A stretch of DNA of 21,056 bases from a virus: the IMG/VR virus record IMGVR_UViG_3300032322_001863, positions 1-21,056 of that record, one strand, 5' to 3'. Shown piece by piece: positions 12,335-19,111 of this stretch. Below the pieces are notes generated by a model that saw only the letters and a list, made by a program, of their open reading frames with translations, did not search any database and was not told the origin of the DNA. The translations under genes were made by a program, and so were the position numbers. Numbering within the stretch: position 1 is the first letter of the stretch; every line of letters starts with the position of its first letter.

Positions 12335-12341
12335 TTGCCCG

Positions 12342-12980
12342 TTACGCGCTGCGACGGCGGCGGGTGGGTGTCTCCACCGGCGCTTCGCTCACGGACTGCT
12401 CGTCAGCCTGCCCATCGAGGCTCACCCACGCGGTGATGTCGAACACCGGCGTGAAGATGCGGCCGTAGGACTTGTGCGTGTAGTGCTCCTTCTTCAGGCG
12501 CACCACCGGCACGGGCTTGGACTGGTCCTGTTCGACCTGCGCGGCGATGTCAAGGGCCAGCTTCTGAACGGCGCGCTTGCCGCCCACGGAGGTGACGTTG
12601 TAGACGACCTCCAGCCCCTTGTCCTCGCCGCTCATGCACTTGAGGCTTGCGCCGACCTGCAACTCCCAGCCCTTCTTGGCGTTAGGCGGTGCGGGATCAA
12701 GCTCCGGCAGCGGATCGGCCACCGGCACCATCTTCTCGGCCAGCACCTCGCCGTCACCCCATGCAATGTAGCCATGGACAAACGAGAAGGGGTTGACCGC
12801 CCAGGTCGAGGTTTCCTCAACCTCGGTCTGGTCGGCGCCGTACACCCAGTGGCCCGTCTTGTCCATCTTGAGGATGGCCATCCCGCTGCCGCCGACCTCA
12901 TGCTCAAGCGAGCGCAGGGCCTGGGACAGCGACTGGACGGAGGGGAGCTTGGCGTTGCCAAAAGTCACGATGTCGTTCAT
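12342..12980 (-). CDS. Conserved phage protein, possible ssDNA-binding protein
   Basis: A 212-aa protein of a family I recall from many prophages. Its segments MAILKMDKTGHWVYGAD (34-50), STWAVNPFSFVHGYIAWGDG and PNAKKGWELQVGASLKC are characteristic, as is the VVRLKKEHYTHKSYGRIFTP stretch near 160-185. The C-terminus is acidic then basic (ETPTRRRRSA). A role as single-strand DNA-binding or recombination partner is inferred from its place between a RecB/Cas4-like nuclease and the polymerase and from its probable beta-rich fold. No catalytic motif is visible. Ribosome site GGAGAAG precedes the ATG. Confidence 0.75.
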   Translation of the reverse strand: MNDIVTFGNAKLPSVQSLSQALRSLEHEVGGSGMAILKMDKTGHWVYGADQTEVEETSTWAVNPFSFVHGYIAWGDGEVLAEKMVPVADPLPELDPAPPNAKKGWELQVGASLKCMSGEDKGLEVVYNVTSVGGKRAVQKLALDIAAQVEQDQSKPVPVVRLKKEHYTHKSYGRIFTPVFDITAWVSLDGQADEQSVSEAPVETPTRRRRSA

Positions 12981-13008
12981 TGTCTTCTCCTATACTAGTT
13001 TACCAATT

Positions 13009-13024
13009 GCCGGGTTAGCCCGGC
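13009..13024 (-). terminator. Short hairpin after the homing endonuclease gene
   Basis: A 6-bp perfect stem (GCCGGG with CCCGGC) with a TTAG loop, in the gap between the HNH gene stop (13028) and the next ATG (12980). On the minus strand it is followed by AATTGG and no U-run, so termination would be weak. Confidence 0.3.
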
Positions 13025-13027
13025 GCT

Positions 13028-13513
13028 TTATTCAGCGCGCGCAAACGCGCCAAATTCCTTTTCCGCAGCGGCCCTATAGGCTGCGTGCGCTTCTTCCTCA
13101 GTGTTGTAGTCGCCGAGGTAAATATTTTTTCCTTTCACACATATTTTTGCGCGAAACTTTCCGCGGTACGGAAAAGCACCTTTCAAACCGCATTTTACGC
13201 CCCGGCGTTTTTTACTGTTGTGGGCGTTCTGTGTGTGCGTTGCTTGGCGTAAATTTACGATGCGGTTGTTATGCCGAACACCATCAATATGATCTATTTG
13301 ATTTTCCGGCCAATCTCCGTACGTGTATACCCAAGCTAGTCGATGCGCCCCGTACTCATGGCCAAAAATTTTAACGGCGATGTATCCAGTTTGTCGCAGA
13401 CTACCTGCGGTTCGGCCTTCTCTAATGTGGTTAGCAAAAGATGTTTTCCACGTAAACACACCGGTTGTCGGGTCGTAATGCAACAGTTCTTTCAGTTCCT
13501 GTTGGGTCAGCAT
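13028..13513 (-). CDS. HNH-AP2 homing endonuclease
   Basis: A 161-aa free-standing endonuclease. Residues 74-89 (DHIDGVRHNNRIVNLR) form an HNH motif, and the C-terminal 118-155 (KFRAKICVKGKNIYLGDYNT...EEAHAAY) form an AP2-type DNA-binding domain. This pairing is typical of selfish endonuclease genes in phages. The start ATG at 13513 is 1 nt past the upstream stop; the longer frame overlaps the nuclease gene and is rejected. The gene is visibly richer in A+T than its neighbours, a sign of recent arrival. It splits the nuclease gene from the 212-aa gene. Likely target: the same locus in phages lacking it. Confidence 0.92.
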   Translation of the reverse strand: MLTQQELKELLHYDPTTGVFTWKTSFANHIREGRTAGSLRQTGYIAVKIFGHEYGAHRLAWVYTYGDWPENQIDHIDGVRHNNRIVNLRQATHTQNAHNSKKRRGVKCGLKGAFPYRGKFRAKICVKGKNIYLGDYNTEEEAHAAYRAAAEKEFGAFARAE

Positions 13514-13514
13514 G

Positions 13515-14639
13515 TCAGGCAATCTTTCCCAAAGCCTTCGCCAAATGCTTGCCGACCTGCAACGACGCCGGGCGCGGATCATCCGCGGGTGCCAGCGTGT
13601 CACCCGATGAGACGGCGGTGATGAGCCCTTCCGGCATGGCGATCTTGTGCTTCTTCAGCACCTTCTCGACCTGCGCCGGGCTCTTCAGCTCCGTCAATTC
13701 CTCAGCACTACAGCCTGCTTCGGCAAGGGCTGTCAATGCCGTCTGTTCGTTCACCCACTGACGCGTCGCCCGCTTGGGCACCAGCTTCCAGCCGGGGATC
13801 GGCGTCCCGGCTTCCATCAGTTCAAACGCGGTCTCCTTCGCGTCCCTGATCCAGCCCTCCAGCAATTCGATCTGGTTCAGGGCTTCCGACAGACGGAAGA
13901 TGTTAGCCCCCTTGATGTTCTCGCGGCGGGTGCGCTCGACGGCGCCATTGACCAGCGGGCAGACCGACTTGGCGGCGCACCAGCGGCAGTGGTCGCCGGT
14001 GGCCAGCGGCGCGTCCGGCTGCTCGGAGGCGCGCACGGCGAGGATCAGGTCGGCCTCGAACCGCTTGATGCGGGCGAGGTCGGTCGTCCACTTCTTCACG
14101 AACGGCGGCTGGACGATGTAGACGTCGATGGCCTCGACATCCTCGAACGCCCATTTGGTCGCCGTGGTGTGAAGAGCGGCAGCGATGTAGAACATGGCCT
14201 GCGGGTTCTCTTCCGCCTCGACCGCCACGCCATCACCGAACTTCCAGTCCACCAGAATGCCACGGTCGCCAATACGGCCAACCACATCGGCGGAACCAAA
14301 AACACCAGGGAGAGTATCGCCAAAGCCGACAACCTTTTCGACATCGTATTCCATCATCTTGTTGGGGTCGATTTCGTCAAGCGCCGCAAGCGCCGGCAGC
14401 AGCTTGCTCTCCAGCCGGTCTTCCGTCAACTCGATGCCGTTGTAGAAGGTGCCGAGGAAGTCCTCCGGCGGCTTGCCCGTCTCCAGCACCGCCGCGATGA
14501 CGTGGTGCAGCAGCGTGCCCTCGTCGGCGTATGCGCTGGACGGCTTGGACGGCACCTGTTGCACAAGCGCGACGCTGCCGGGGCAAGCTATTACGCGCTT
14601 CGCGGTCGAGCCGCCGACGATGGTTGAGTGTTGGGCCAA
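13515..14639 (-). CDS. PD-(D/E)XK nuclease, Cas4/RecB-like (DUF2800-type)
   Basis: A 374-aa nuclease probably used in phage recombination or DNA-end processing. The active-site region is FGSADVVGRI (114-123; Asp118) and LVDWKFGDG (129-137; Asp131, Lys133), with a downstream Gln147. A single early Cys19 (RVIACPGS) and a late cluster CRWCAAKSVC (Cys218, 221, 227) match the four-cysteine iron-sulfur arrangement of AddB/Cas4-type nucleases. The start is TTG at 14639, with an ideal ribosome site GAGGAGA; the only in-frame ATG nearby upstream lies beyond the promoter and the next is at residue 95. It is the first gene of the replication operon. Confidence 0.88.
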   Translation of the reverse strand: MAQHSTIVGGSTAKRVIACPGSVALVQQVPSKPSSAYADEGTLLHHVIAAVLETGKPPEDFLGTFYNGIELTEDRLESKLLPALAALDEIDPNKMMEYDVEKVVGFGDTLPGVFGSADVVGRIGDRGILVDWKFGDGVAVEAEENPQAMFYIAAALHTTATKWAFEDVEAIDVYIVQPPFVKKWTTDLARIKRFEADLILAVRASEQPDAPLATGDHCRWCAAKSVCPLVNGAVERTRRENIKGANIFRLSEALNQIELLEGWIRDAKETAFELMEAGTPIPGWKLVPKRATRQWVNEQTALTALAEAGCSAEELTELKSPAQVEKVLKKHKIAMPEGLITAVSSGDTLAPADDPRPASLQVGKHLAKALGKIA

Positions 14640-14669
14640 GTTTAGTCTCCTCTCTTGTGTTGAGCCCCA

Positions 14670-14715
14670 CCGATACAAAATGCTTGTTGACCTGTCAAGC
14701 GATGTTTGATAACAG
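14670..14715. promoter_or_regulatory. Overlapping divergent promoters
   Basis: For the minus strand, TTGACA (14693-14698) and TATCGG (14670-14675) are 17 bp apart, upstream of the nuclease TTG start. For the plus strand, TTGACC (14687-14692) abuts it, giving the palindrome TTGACCTGTCAA. A plausible -10 is the ATAACA/TAACAG region at 14709-14715, just before the VRR-NUC gene. Because each promoter lies within the other, the two operons probably cannot be fired at the same time from this site. The minus-strand boxes are the better match. Confidence 0.55.
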
Positions 14716-14721
14716 GACGGC

Positions 14722-15036
14722 ATGGGCGCTGAAAGACAGATCGAGAAGTACTTCGTGGAGACGGTCGCGCGCATGGGCGGGACGGCGTACAAGTTCACGT
14801 CGCCCGCCCACCGCGGCGTCAGCGACCGCATCGCCTGCCTGCCGGGCGGCGCGGTGTGGTTCGTGGAACTGAAAGCCCCCGGCGGGCGGCTGTCGCCGCT
14901 CCAGAAGCTCTTCGCGGCCCGCATGAAGGAACTCGGACAGAACTACACGACACTATGGTCAAAAACGGAGATAGACGAATGGCGGCATACTATAACGAGT
15001 TCGACCCCTACGCAGCCCAATGGCTGCGCAACCTGA
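14722..15036 (+). CDS. VRR-NUC domain nuclease
   Basis: A 104-aa protein that is almost only a VRR-NUC domain, a PD-(D/E)XK-fold nuclease. An N-terminal helix with Glu8 (RQIEKYFVETV) is followed by GVSDRIACLPGG (catalytic Asp), VWFVELKAPGG (E-x-K) and RLSPLQKLFAARMKELG (Gln). Stand-alone VRR-NUC proteins are frequent in phages and may act on branched DNA; the substrate here is unknown. It is the first gene of the rightward operon, divergent from the other PD-(D/E)XK nuclease. Its last 58 nt overlap the methyltransferase start, and its C-terminal 20 residues look unstructured. Confidence 0.9.
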   Translation: MGAERQIEKYFVETVARMGGTAYKFTSPAHRGVSDRIACLPGGAVWFVELKAPGGRLSPLQKLFAARMKELGQNYTTLWSKTEIDEWRHTITSSTPTQPNGCAT

Positions 15037-16031
15037 TCGACAGTAAACTGATAGCGGAAGGTGACGTAGATGACAGATCAATTCGGGACGTGGCTCCGGG
15101 CGACCTCAAAGGCTACACCCAGTGCCACTTCTTCGCCGGTATCGGCGTCTGGTCCCACGCCCTCCGTCTCGCAGGATGGCCTGACGACCGGCCCGTCTGG
15201 ACCGGCTCTTGCCCTTGCCAGCCCTTCAGCGCCGCCGGAAAGGGAGCAGGATTTGCCGACGAGCGTCACCTCTGGCCTGAGTTCTATCGCCTCATTGCAG
15301 AGTGCCGCCCTCCAGTTGTCTTTGGAGAGCAGGTTGCGAGCAAGGACGGCCTCGCTTGGCTCGACACTGTACAGTCTGACATGGAAGCATCGGGCTACGC
15401 CATTGGGGCGGCAGATCTGTGCGCTGCGGGCGTCGGCGCCCCGCATATCCGCCAGCGCCTCTGGTTTGTCGGAGAGCGGCCGGGCCACGCCGACCGTCCA
15501 CGACACGAAGGGCACGGACTACAACCGCTACTCGGAAGCGGGGAAGGGCGAGGGCAGATCGGGGGCACTACAAGATCAGGCGCAACTGGCGGGCTGGGTC
15601 ACCACCACCACCAGGGACTGGAAGGACAGCGGCGTGGACATCAGGCCGAGGGAGGACGGCTCGGAGCGGTACGACCAGTTGCCGAGACAGGCCAATCTAA
15701 CGGGCTGGCCGACACCGACCAAGGGAAACGCAGACGGTTCGCAGATGGCGAAGGACGCCAGCCCGACTGGTCGCAGGCCGGATGGCAGCAAGGCGACGGT
15801 AAGCCTCAATCAAGTGGCTCAACAAGCAGGCCCCGCCCGACTAACGGCCACTGGCGATCTGCTGACTGGCTCCACTGCCGCGATGGAAAGTGGCGGCCAG
15901 TTGAACCCGGCACATTCCCGCTGGCTCATGGGGCTCCCGCCCGAGTGGGACGCCTGCGCGCCTACGGCAATGCCATCGTCCCGCAAGCAGCGGCCGAAGT
16001 GATAGGAGCCTACCTTGACGCTCGCCCTTAG
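14979..16031 (+). CDS. C5 cytosine DNA methyltransferase
   Basis: A 350-aa enzyme that transfers methyl from SAM to cytosine C5. Motif I is FFAGIG (51-56), motif [11 protein letters not shown] (77-84; catalytic Cys80), motif VI GEQV (116-119, Gln replacing the usual Asn), motif [11 protein letters not shown] (159-165) and motif X AYGNAIVP (328-335). Between VIII and X lies a Gly/Gln/Arg-rich region of about 120 residues where target recognition would sit. The start ATG at 14979 has ribosome site ACGGAGAT. From 15070 on, the +1 frame holds a second long gene, so the low-complexity look of the recognition region may reflect dual coding. Likely role: protection from host restriction. Confidence 0.92.
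   Translation: MAAYYNEFDPYAAQWLRNLIDSKLIAEGDVDDRSIRDVAPGDLKGYTQCHFFAGIGVWSHALRLAGWPDDRPVWTGSCPCQPFSAAGKGAGFADERHLWPEFYRLIAECRPPVVFGEQVASKDGLAWLDTVQSDMEASGYAIGAADLCAAGVGAPHIRQRLWFVGERPGHADRPRHEGHGLQPLLGSGEGRGQIGGTTRSGATGGLGHHHHQGLEGQRRGHQAEGGRLGAVRPVAETGQSNGLADTDQGKRRRFADGEGRQPDWSQAGWQQGDGKPQSSGSTSRPRPTNGHWRSADWLHCRDGKWRPVEPGTFPLAHGAPARVGRLRAYGNAIVPQAAAEVIGAYLDARP
15070..16002 (+). CDS. Gene nested in the +1 frame of the methyltransferase
   Basis: A 310-aa open frame wholly inside the methyltransferase gene, with its own start and ribosome site (GAAGGTGA before the ATG). The first 130 residues are Ser/Ala/Thr/Pro-rich. The second part holds [49 protein letters not shown] and a C-terminal [20 protein letters not shown] then PTAMPSSRK. 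From memory, these blocks are strongly conserved in many prophage proteins, often annotated as hypothetical or as methyltransferase parts. The host frame is also conserved, up to motif X at its end. No function is known. Repeated G-W-x-T-P-T modules hint at a modular binding protein. Confidence 0.72.
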   Translation: MTDQFGTWLRATSKATPSATSSPVSASGPTPSVSQDGLTTGPSGPALALASPSAPPEREQDLPTSVTSGLSSIASLQSAALQLSLESRLRARTASLGSTLYSLTWKHRATPLGRQICALRASAPRISASASGLSESGRATPTVHDTKGTDYNRYSEAGKGEGRSGALQDQAQLAGWVTTTTRDWKDSGVDIRPREDGSERYDQLPRQANLTGWPTPTKGNADGSQMAKDASPTGRRPDGSKATVSLNQVAQQAGPARLTATGDLLTGSTAAMESGGQLNPAHSRWLMGLPPEWDACAPTAMPSSRKQRPK

Positions 16032-17319
16032 ACCATACCAGAACGACGCTGTGACGTTCCTCTACGAGCGTGACCGCGCCATGATCCTGGCCCCTGTGGG
16101 CGCCGGCAAGACCGCCATCACGCTGCGGGCCATGGCCGAGATGAAGCGGGACGGTCACGCCAAGCGGTGGCTGGTGGTGGCGCCCAAGCGTGTGTGCACC
16201 GACGTGTGGCCGGTCGAGGTCAAGAAGTGGGCACCCGACCTGACCATGGCTGTCGCCATCGGCAACGCCGCCCAGCGCAAGGTGGCGTTTGCGGCCAAGG
16301 TGAACATCGTCGTGTTCAACTACGACAACCTCGACAAGATGCCCGAGGGCGACTTCGACGGCATCGTCTTCGACGAACTGACCCGGCTCAAAAACCCGTC
16401 CGGCCTGCGCTTCAAGGCGCTGGCCAAGGTGCTGGACCGCTTCAAGGTGCGCTGGGGTCTTACGGGCTCGTTCACCTCCAACGGGTTGGAGGATGTGTTC
16501 GGCCAGTGCAAGGTGATTGACGAGAAGCTGCTGGGCCGGGCCAAAGGTGCGTTCCTGCAGCAGTACTTTGTGTGCATGAACCGGGACTTTGGCGACTGGG
16601 CTCCGCGGCGCGGTGCGCTGGAGCAGATCATGACCCGCATCCGCCCGGCGACGTTCGTGCTTGAGCCTGGCGTCTATAAGGACAAGCTGCCGCCGTGCCA
16701 TGTGGTCGAGATGCGCTGCGACCTGCCTGACCGCGAGCCATACGAGAAGATGAAGAAGGAGTTCGTGGTCGAGATGCAGGGCAAGGAGATCAGCGCGCCG
16801 TCGGCCGCCGCGGTCACGACCAAACTGCAGCAGATGGCCGGCGGCTGGGTCTATGCCGAGGATCGGCGCCCGTCATGGTATTCGACGCACCGCTTCGACC
16901 TGCTGGACGAGGTGCTGGACGGCAACCAGCGGGCCAATACGCTGATCGTCTACAACTTCGTCGAGGAGTTGGCGGAACTGAAGCGCCGCTATCCCGGCAA
17001 GCTCTGGACGCTGGACGACGGCGCCGACGTCATCGAACGCTGGAACGCAGGCAAGATCCCGCTGCTGGCGGTCCATCCCAAGTCGGCGGGGCACGGCCTC
17101 AACCTGCAACACGGCGGCCATCACCTGGTGTTCCTGTCGCTGCCGTGGTCGCTGGAACTCTACGAGCAGGTGGTTGGCCGGCTGCACCGCAGCGGGCAGG
17201 AGCGCGACGTGTGGGTCTACGTCCTGCTCACGAACAAGACCATCGACGAGCGCATCTGGGCGGCCCTTGCCGACAAGCGCGCCATATCGGATATTGCACT
17301 GGAGGAGTTGAAAGGATGA
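16015..17319 (+). CDS. SNF2-like superfamily 2 helicase
   Basis: A 434-aa ATPase. It has an N-terminal RPYQNDAV Q-motif-like segment, Walker A APVGAGKT (26-33), motif II VFDELTRLKN (118-127, D-E-L-T instead of D-E-A-H), motif III LTGS (149-152), motif V SAGHGLNLQ (357-365) and motif VI QVVGRLHRSGQ (385-395). This is the compact phage form without accessory domains; it probably translocates on duplex DNA during replication or recombination. It starts at TTG 16015 with an AGGAG ribosome site 6 nt upstream; starting at the next ATG would cut off the N-terminal motif. It overlaps the methyltransferase end by 17 nt. Confidence 0.93.
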   Translation: MTLALRPYQNDAVTFLYERDRAMILAPVGAGKTAITLRAMAEMKRDGHAKRWLVVAPKRVCTDVWPVEVKKWAPDLTMAVAIGNAAQRKVAFAAKVNIVVFNYDNLDKMPEGDFDGIVFDELTRLKNPSGLRFKALAKVLDRFKVRWGLTGSFTSNGLEDVFGQCKVIDEKLLGRAKGAFLQQYFVCMNRDFGDWAPRRGALEQIMTRIRPATFVLEPGVYKDKLPPCHVVEMRCDLPDREPYEKMKKEFVVEMQGKEISAPSAAAVTTKLQQMAGGWVYAEDRRPSWYSTHRFDLLDEVLDGNQRANTLIVYNFVEELAELKRRYPGKLWTLDDGADVIERWNAGKIPLLAVHPKSAGHGLNLQHGGHHLVFLSLPWSLELYEQVVGRLHRSGQERDVWVYVLLTNKTIDERIWAALADKRAISDIALEELKG

Positions 17320-17591
17320 AAAAACCCGAAATCACTACGCGATTAGGTCCGTATGACCCTGATACCGGCGTGTTTGTTGAACAACAAGTATTATACTACG
17401 CTGGGTTGTCCAATTGGCACGATCTAAACGTGGTTCTGATGATGCGCAGCGAGGCCCAGGTCAAGGCCATGCTGGATGAGGAGGTCGAGGTCCACAAGCG
17501 CCCGACCTACGCGGTGCGCATTCACCAGCGGTACACGACGCTGCGCGCGCAGCGGGAGCGGAAGGAAATCATGGAGAAGATCAATGGCTGA
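17316..17591 (+). CDS. Hypothetical protein after the helicase
   Basis: A 91-aa protein (MKKPEITTRLGPYDPDTGVF...). It starts in an ATGA overlap with the helicase stop and has an A/G-rich ribosome site (GGAGGAGTTGAAAGG). The C-terminal third is a charged helix (YTTLRAQRERKEIMEKING). I recognise no family. Coupling to the helicase suggests related timing, not necessarily related function. Confidence 0.7.
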   Translation: MKKPEITTRLGPYDPDTGVFVEQQVLYYAGLSNWHDLNVVLMMRSEAQVKAMLDEEVEVHKRPTYAVRIHQRYTTLRAQRERKEIMEKING

Positions 17592-18318
17592 CGTTTATTC
17601 CGACCCTGCGTGGGACTGGGCAATTGCGGAGCGCGACGCCGAGATCACCCGCCTCAAGGAGGAGGTGGAGCGGCTGCAATCCATCATCACGGCTGCGGAT
17701 CGTGGCTCTCCGATCTACAAAGCGATTGAACGGACGCTGGACGAAAAATCAGCGTGGATCGCGCGTCCCAATCATGACGTTACACAGGCGGTAGCCCTGA
17801 CGGCAGGCATTGCGTGGAGCATTCACTATCCGCAGGAGGTGGTGGAACAAAATCTGTCATTGCAACTAGACAATCACCGCCTCCGTGAGGAGGTGGAGCG
17901 GCTGGTTCAGTCGCGCAATCGCTGGGGCCAGAAATACAACAAGCTCCTAAGCGCGGTTCGCACTGAACACGCTTATGGGGTTTATACCGAAGCCCGTGAT
18001 GAATATCGCCGGGTCATCACCGAACAGGCATCGGAGATAGAGAGACTGAGGACCGATGTGCGCCTCGCTGTGATGTCTGACAGTAAAGAATGCACAGCAA
18101 TCAGCGAGGTGAACGCCAGCCTCCGTGCGGAGGTGGAGCGGATGACAAAGGCGCTGACCATCAGCGCTGCCAGCCTTGTCGCAGCAATCAGACTTCTGAA
18201 ACGCGCGGGGAAGAAAGGCGCACCGTCCGACAAGATGTTCGCAATGATGCTGGCCGATTACAACAAAGCCCTAGATGAAGCCCGCGCCGCCCTCACATCT
18301 CAGGAGCCCCGCACATGA
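17584..18318 (+). CDS. Coiled-coil protein with a repeated LREEVERL module
   Basis: A 244-aa protein, mostly coiled coil. The module L-K/R-E/A-E-V-E-R-L/M appears three times (about residues 22-31, 98-107, 178-187). It is encoded by a nearly unchanged 16-nt core (GGAGGTGGAGCGGCTG) at 17661, 17889 and 18129. Start: ATG 17584, overlapping the previous stop by 8 nt; a longer upstream frame is a shadow of the previous gene. A few hydrophobic residues (VALTAGIAWSIHYP) break the coil. No enzymatic motif is seen. Such proteins may be scaffolds or inhibitors; nothing in the sequence decides. Confidence 0.7.
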   Translation: MADVYSDPAWDWAIAERDAEITRLKEEVERLQSIITAADRGSPIYKAIERTLDEKSAWIARPNHDVTQAVALTAGIAWSIHYPQEVVEQNLSLQLDNHRLREEVERLVQSRNRWGQKYNKLLSAVRTEHAYGVYTEARDEYRRVITEQASEIERLRTDVRLAVMSDSKECTAISEVNASLRAEVERMTKALTISAASLVAAIRLLKRAGKKGAPSDKMFAMMLADYNKALDEARAALTSQEPRT

Positions 18319-18530
18319 TCCGACTCGAACAGATACCGGAGGAAGTTCTCCGCGCGTTGTGCGCCAGCATGGGCTGCGAGTGGGCCATGCAAGATAAAGA
18401 GGACCAGATAATCTTGCGGCGTCACATCGCCGCCGCCCTCATATCATGGCCGAACAGCCTCACGCGCGATACCGGGATGGGTTTCGTGGATGTCATCCTC
18501 CCCCTCAAGGAGACACCCGATGGAAAGTGA
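18315..18530 (+). CDS. Small hypothetical protein
   Basis: A 71-aa protein (MIRLEQIPEEVLRALCASMG...), starting in an ATGA overlap with the coiled-coil gene. The first half is helical and acidic with two Cys (CASMGC); the middle (RRHIAAALISWPN) is an amphipathic helix. It ends 11 nt into the next gene. No family is recognised. Confidence 0.65.
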   Translation: MIRLEQIPEEVLRALCASMGCEWAMQDKEDQIILRRHIAAALISWPNSLTRDTGMGFVDVILPLKETPDGK

Positions 18531-18735
18531 CCCCGCACACGATGAAATGGTGGAGAAGGTGGCGCGGGCGATTTGTGCCGAGAAATGCGCCTTCATGGGA
18601 GAGCCGCCCTGCCACACGGTAATGGACGGCACCGAGTTTTCATGGCCACCAGAGACATGCTGTGAGCCGGGATGCATTGCAGAAGCCCGCGCCGCTCTCG
18701 CAGTAGTCCGCGCGATGACAAAGGAAAGCGAATGA
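18520..18735 (+). CDS. Small cysteine-rich protein, possible zinc binder
   Basis: A 71-aa protein with ribosome site AAGGAGA before the ATG at 18520. A helix (DEMVEKVARAICAEKCAF) is followed by a loop with Cys residues (PPCHTV, ETCCEPGC) and an Ala-rich helix (IAEARAALAVVRAM). Six Cys and one His in 71 residues suggest one zinc site. The helix-ARAAL-helix layout is common among phage early proteins of unknown role. An alternative upstream ATG (18490) lies within the preceding gene and lacks a ribosome site. Confidence 0.65.
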   Translation: MESDPAHDEMVEKVARAICAEKCAFMGEPPCHTVMDGTEFSWPPETCCEPGCIAEARAALAVVRAMTKESE

Positions 18736-18830
18736 TGTGTGATTATGAAACAGGCTGGGCAATTTGGGGGCTTGGTGTCAGTATGGGGGTGGTAATCATG
18801 CTGTGCGTTTTTGCGTGGTTCGACCGATGA
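18732..18830 (+). CDS. 32-aa single-pass membrane peptide
   Basis: The frame MMCDYETGWAIWGLGVSMGV followed by VIMLCVFAWFDR has one clear transmembrane helix (about residues 9-29). The first ATG overlaps the preceding stop (ATGA) and the end overlaps the next ATG (ATGA), so it exactly bridges two genes. No family is recognised. Its fit in the run makes translation likely. Confidence 0.6.
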   Translation: MMCDYETGWAIWGLGVSMGVVIMLCVFAWFDR

Positions 18831-19111
18831 CTAGCAACGTCCTGGACGAACGCCAGAAGACCCACGGCGATTACTACAACACCGCCGCGACGGCGCAGGC
18901 TCTCAAGGATGTGATGCGCCGGGGGAAGAACTGGACGTCGCTGGATGACAGGCAGCGCGAGACGCTGGAGATGGTCGCCACCAAGATCGGCCGCATCCTG
19001 TCAGGCAACCCGCATGAGGTCGATCACTGGAAAGACATCGCGGGCTATGCCCAGTTGATTGAGCAATGGCTCACGCCACCGGCTGGCCTCGAAACCAAGC
19101 CTGACCTTTGA
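18827..19111 (+). CDS. DUF6378-like phage protein
   Basis: A 94-aa protein with the features I recall for DUF6378: an N-terminal LDERQKTHGDYYNTA, then ALKDVMRRGKNW, a central ETLEMVATKIGRILSGN and the C-terminal HWKDIAGYAQLIEQWL. The helical pattern with conserved H-W-x-D resembles the small nucleotide-handling MazG-like folds, but that link is only a guess. Start: ATG in an ATGA overlap. It is the last gene of the rightward operon and overlaps the convergent phosphoesterase gene by 41 nt. Confidence 0.82.
   Translation: MTSNVLDERQKTHGDYYNTAATAQALKDVMRRGKNWTSLDDRQRETLEMVATKIGRILSGNPHEVDHWKDIAGYAQLIEQWLTPPAGLETKPDL

Noticed and set aside
13647-14627. 326-aa plus-strand ORF antisense to the PD-(D/E)XK nuclease
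   Set aside because: It is a shadow frame; nuclease and cysteine motifs are in the minus-strand product.
13515-14639. Cas4-like nuclease as part of a CRISPR system
   Set aside because: There are no other cas genes and no repeat-spacer array. It heads a phage replication operon, where this nuclease family is common.
15070-16031. Sequencing frameshift as the cause of the two overlapping frames
   Set aside because: Both frames are open over their full length and each ends in its own family-typical C-terminus on the same DNA. A single frameshift would leave one frame intact before and the other after the error, not both throughout.
15841-16701. 286-aa minus-strand ORF antisense to the helicase
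   Set aside because: It has no motif, and the plus strand shows the full helicase motif series.
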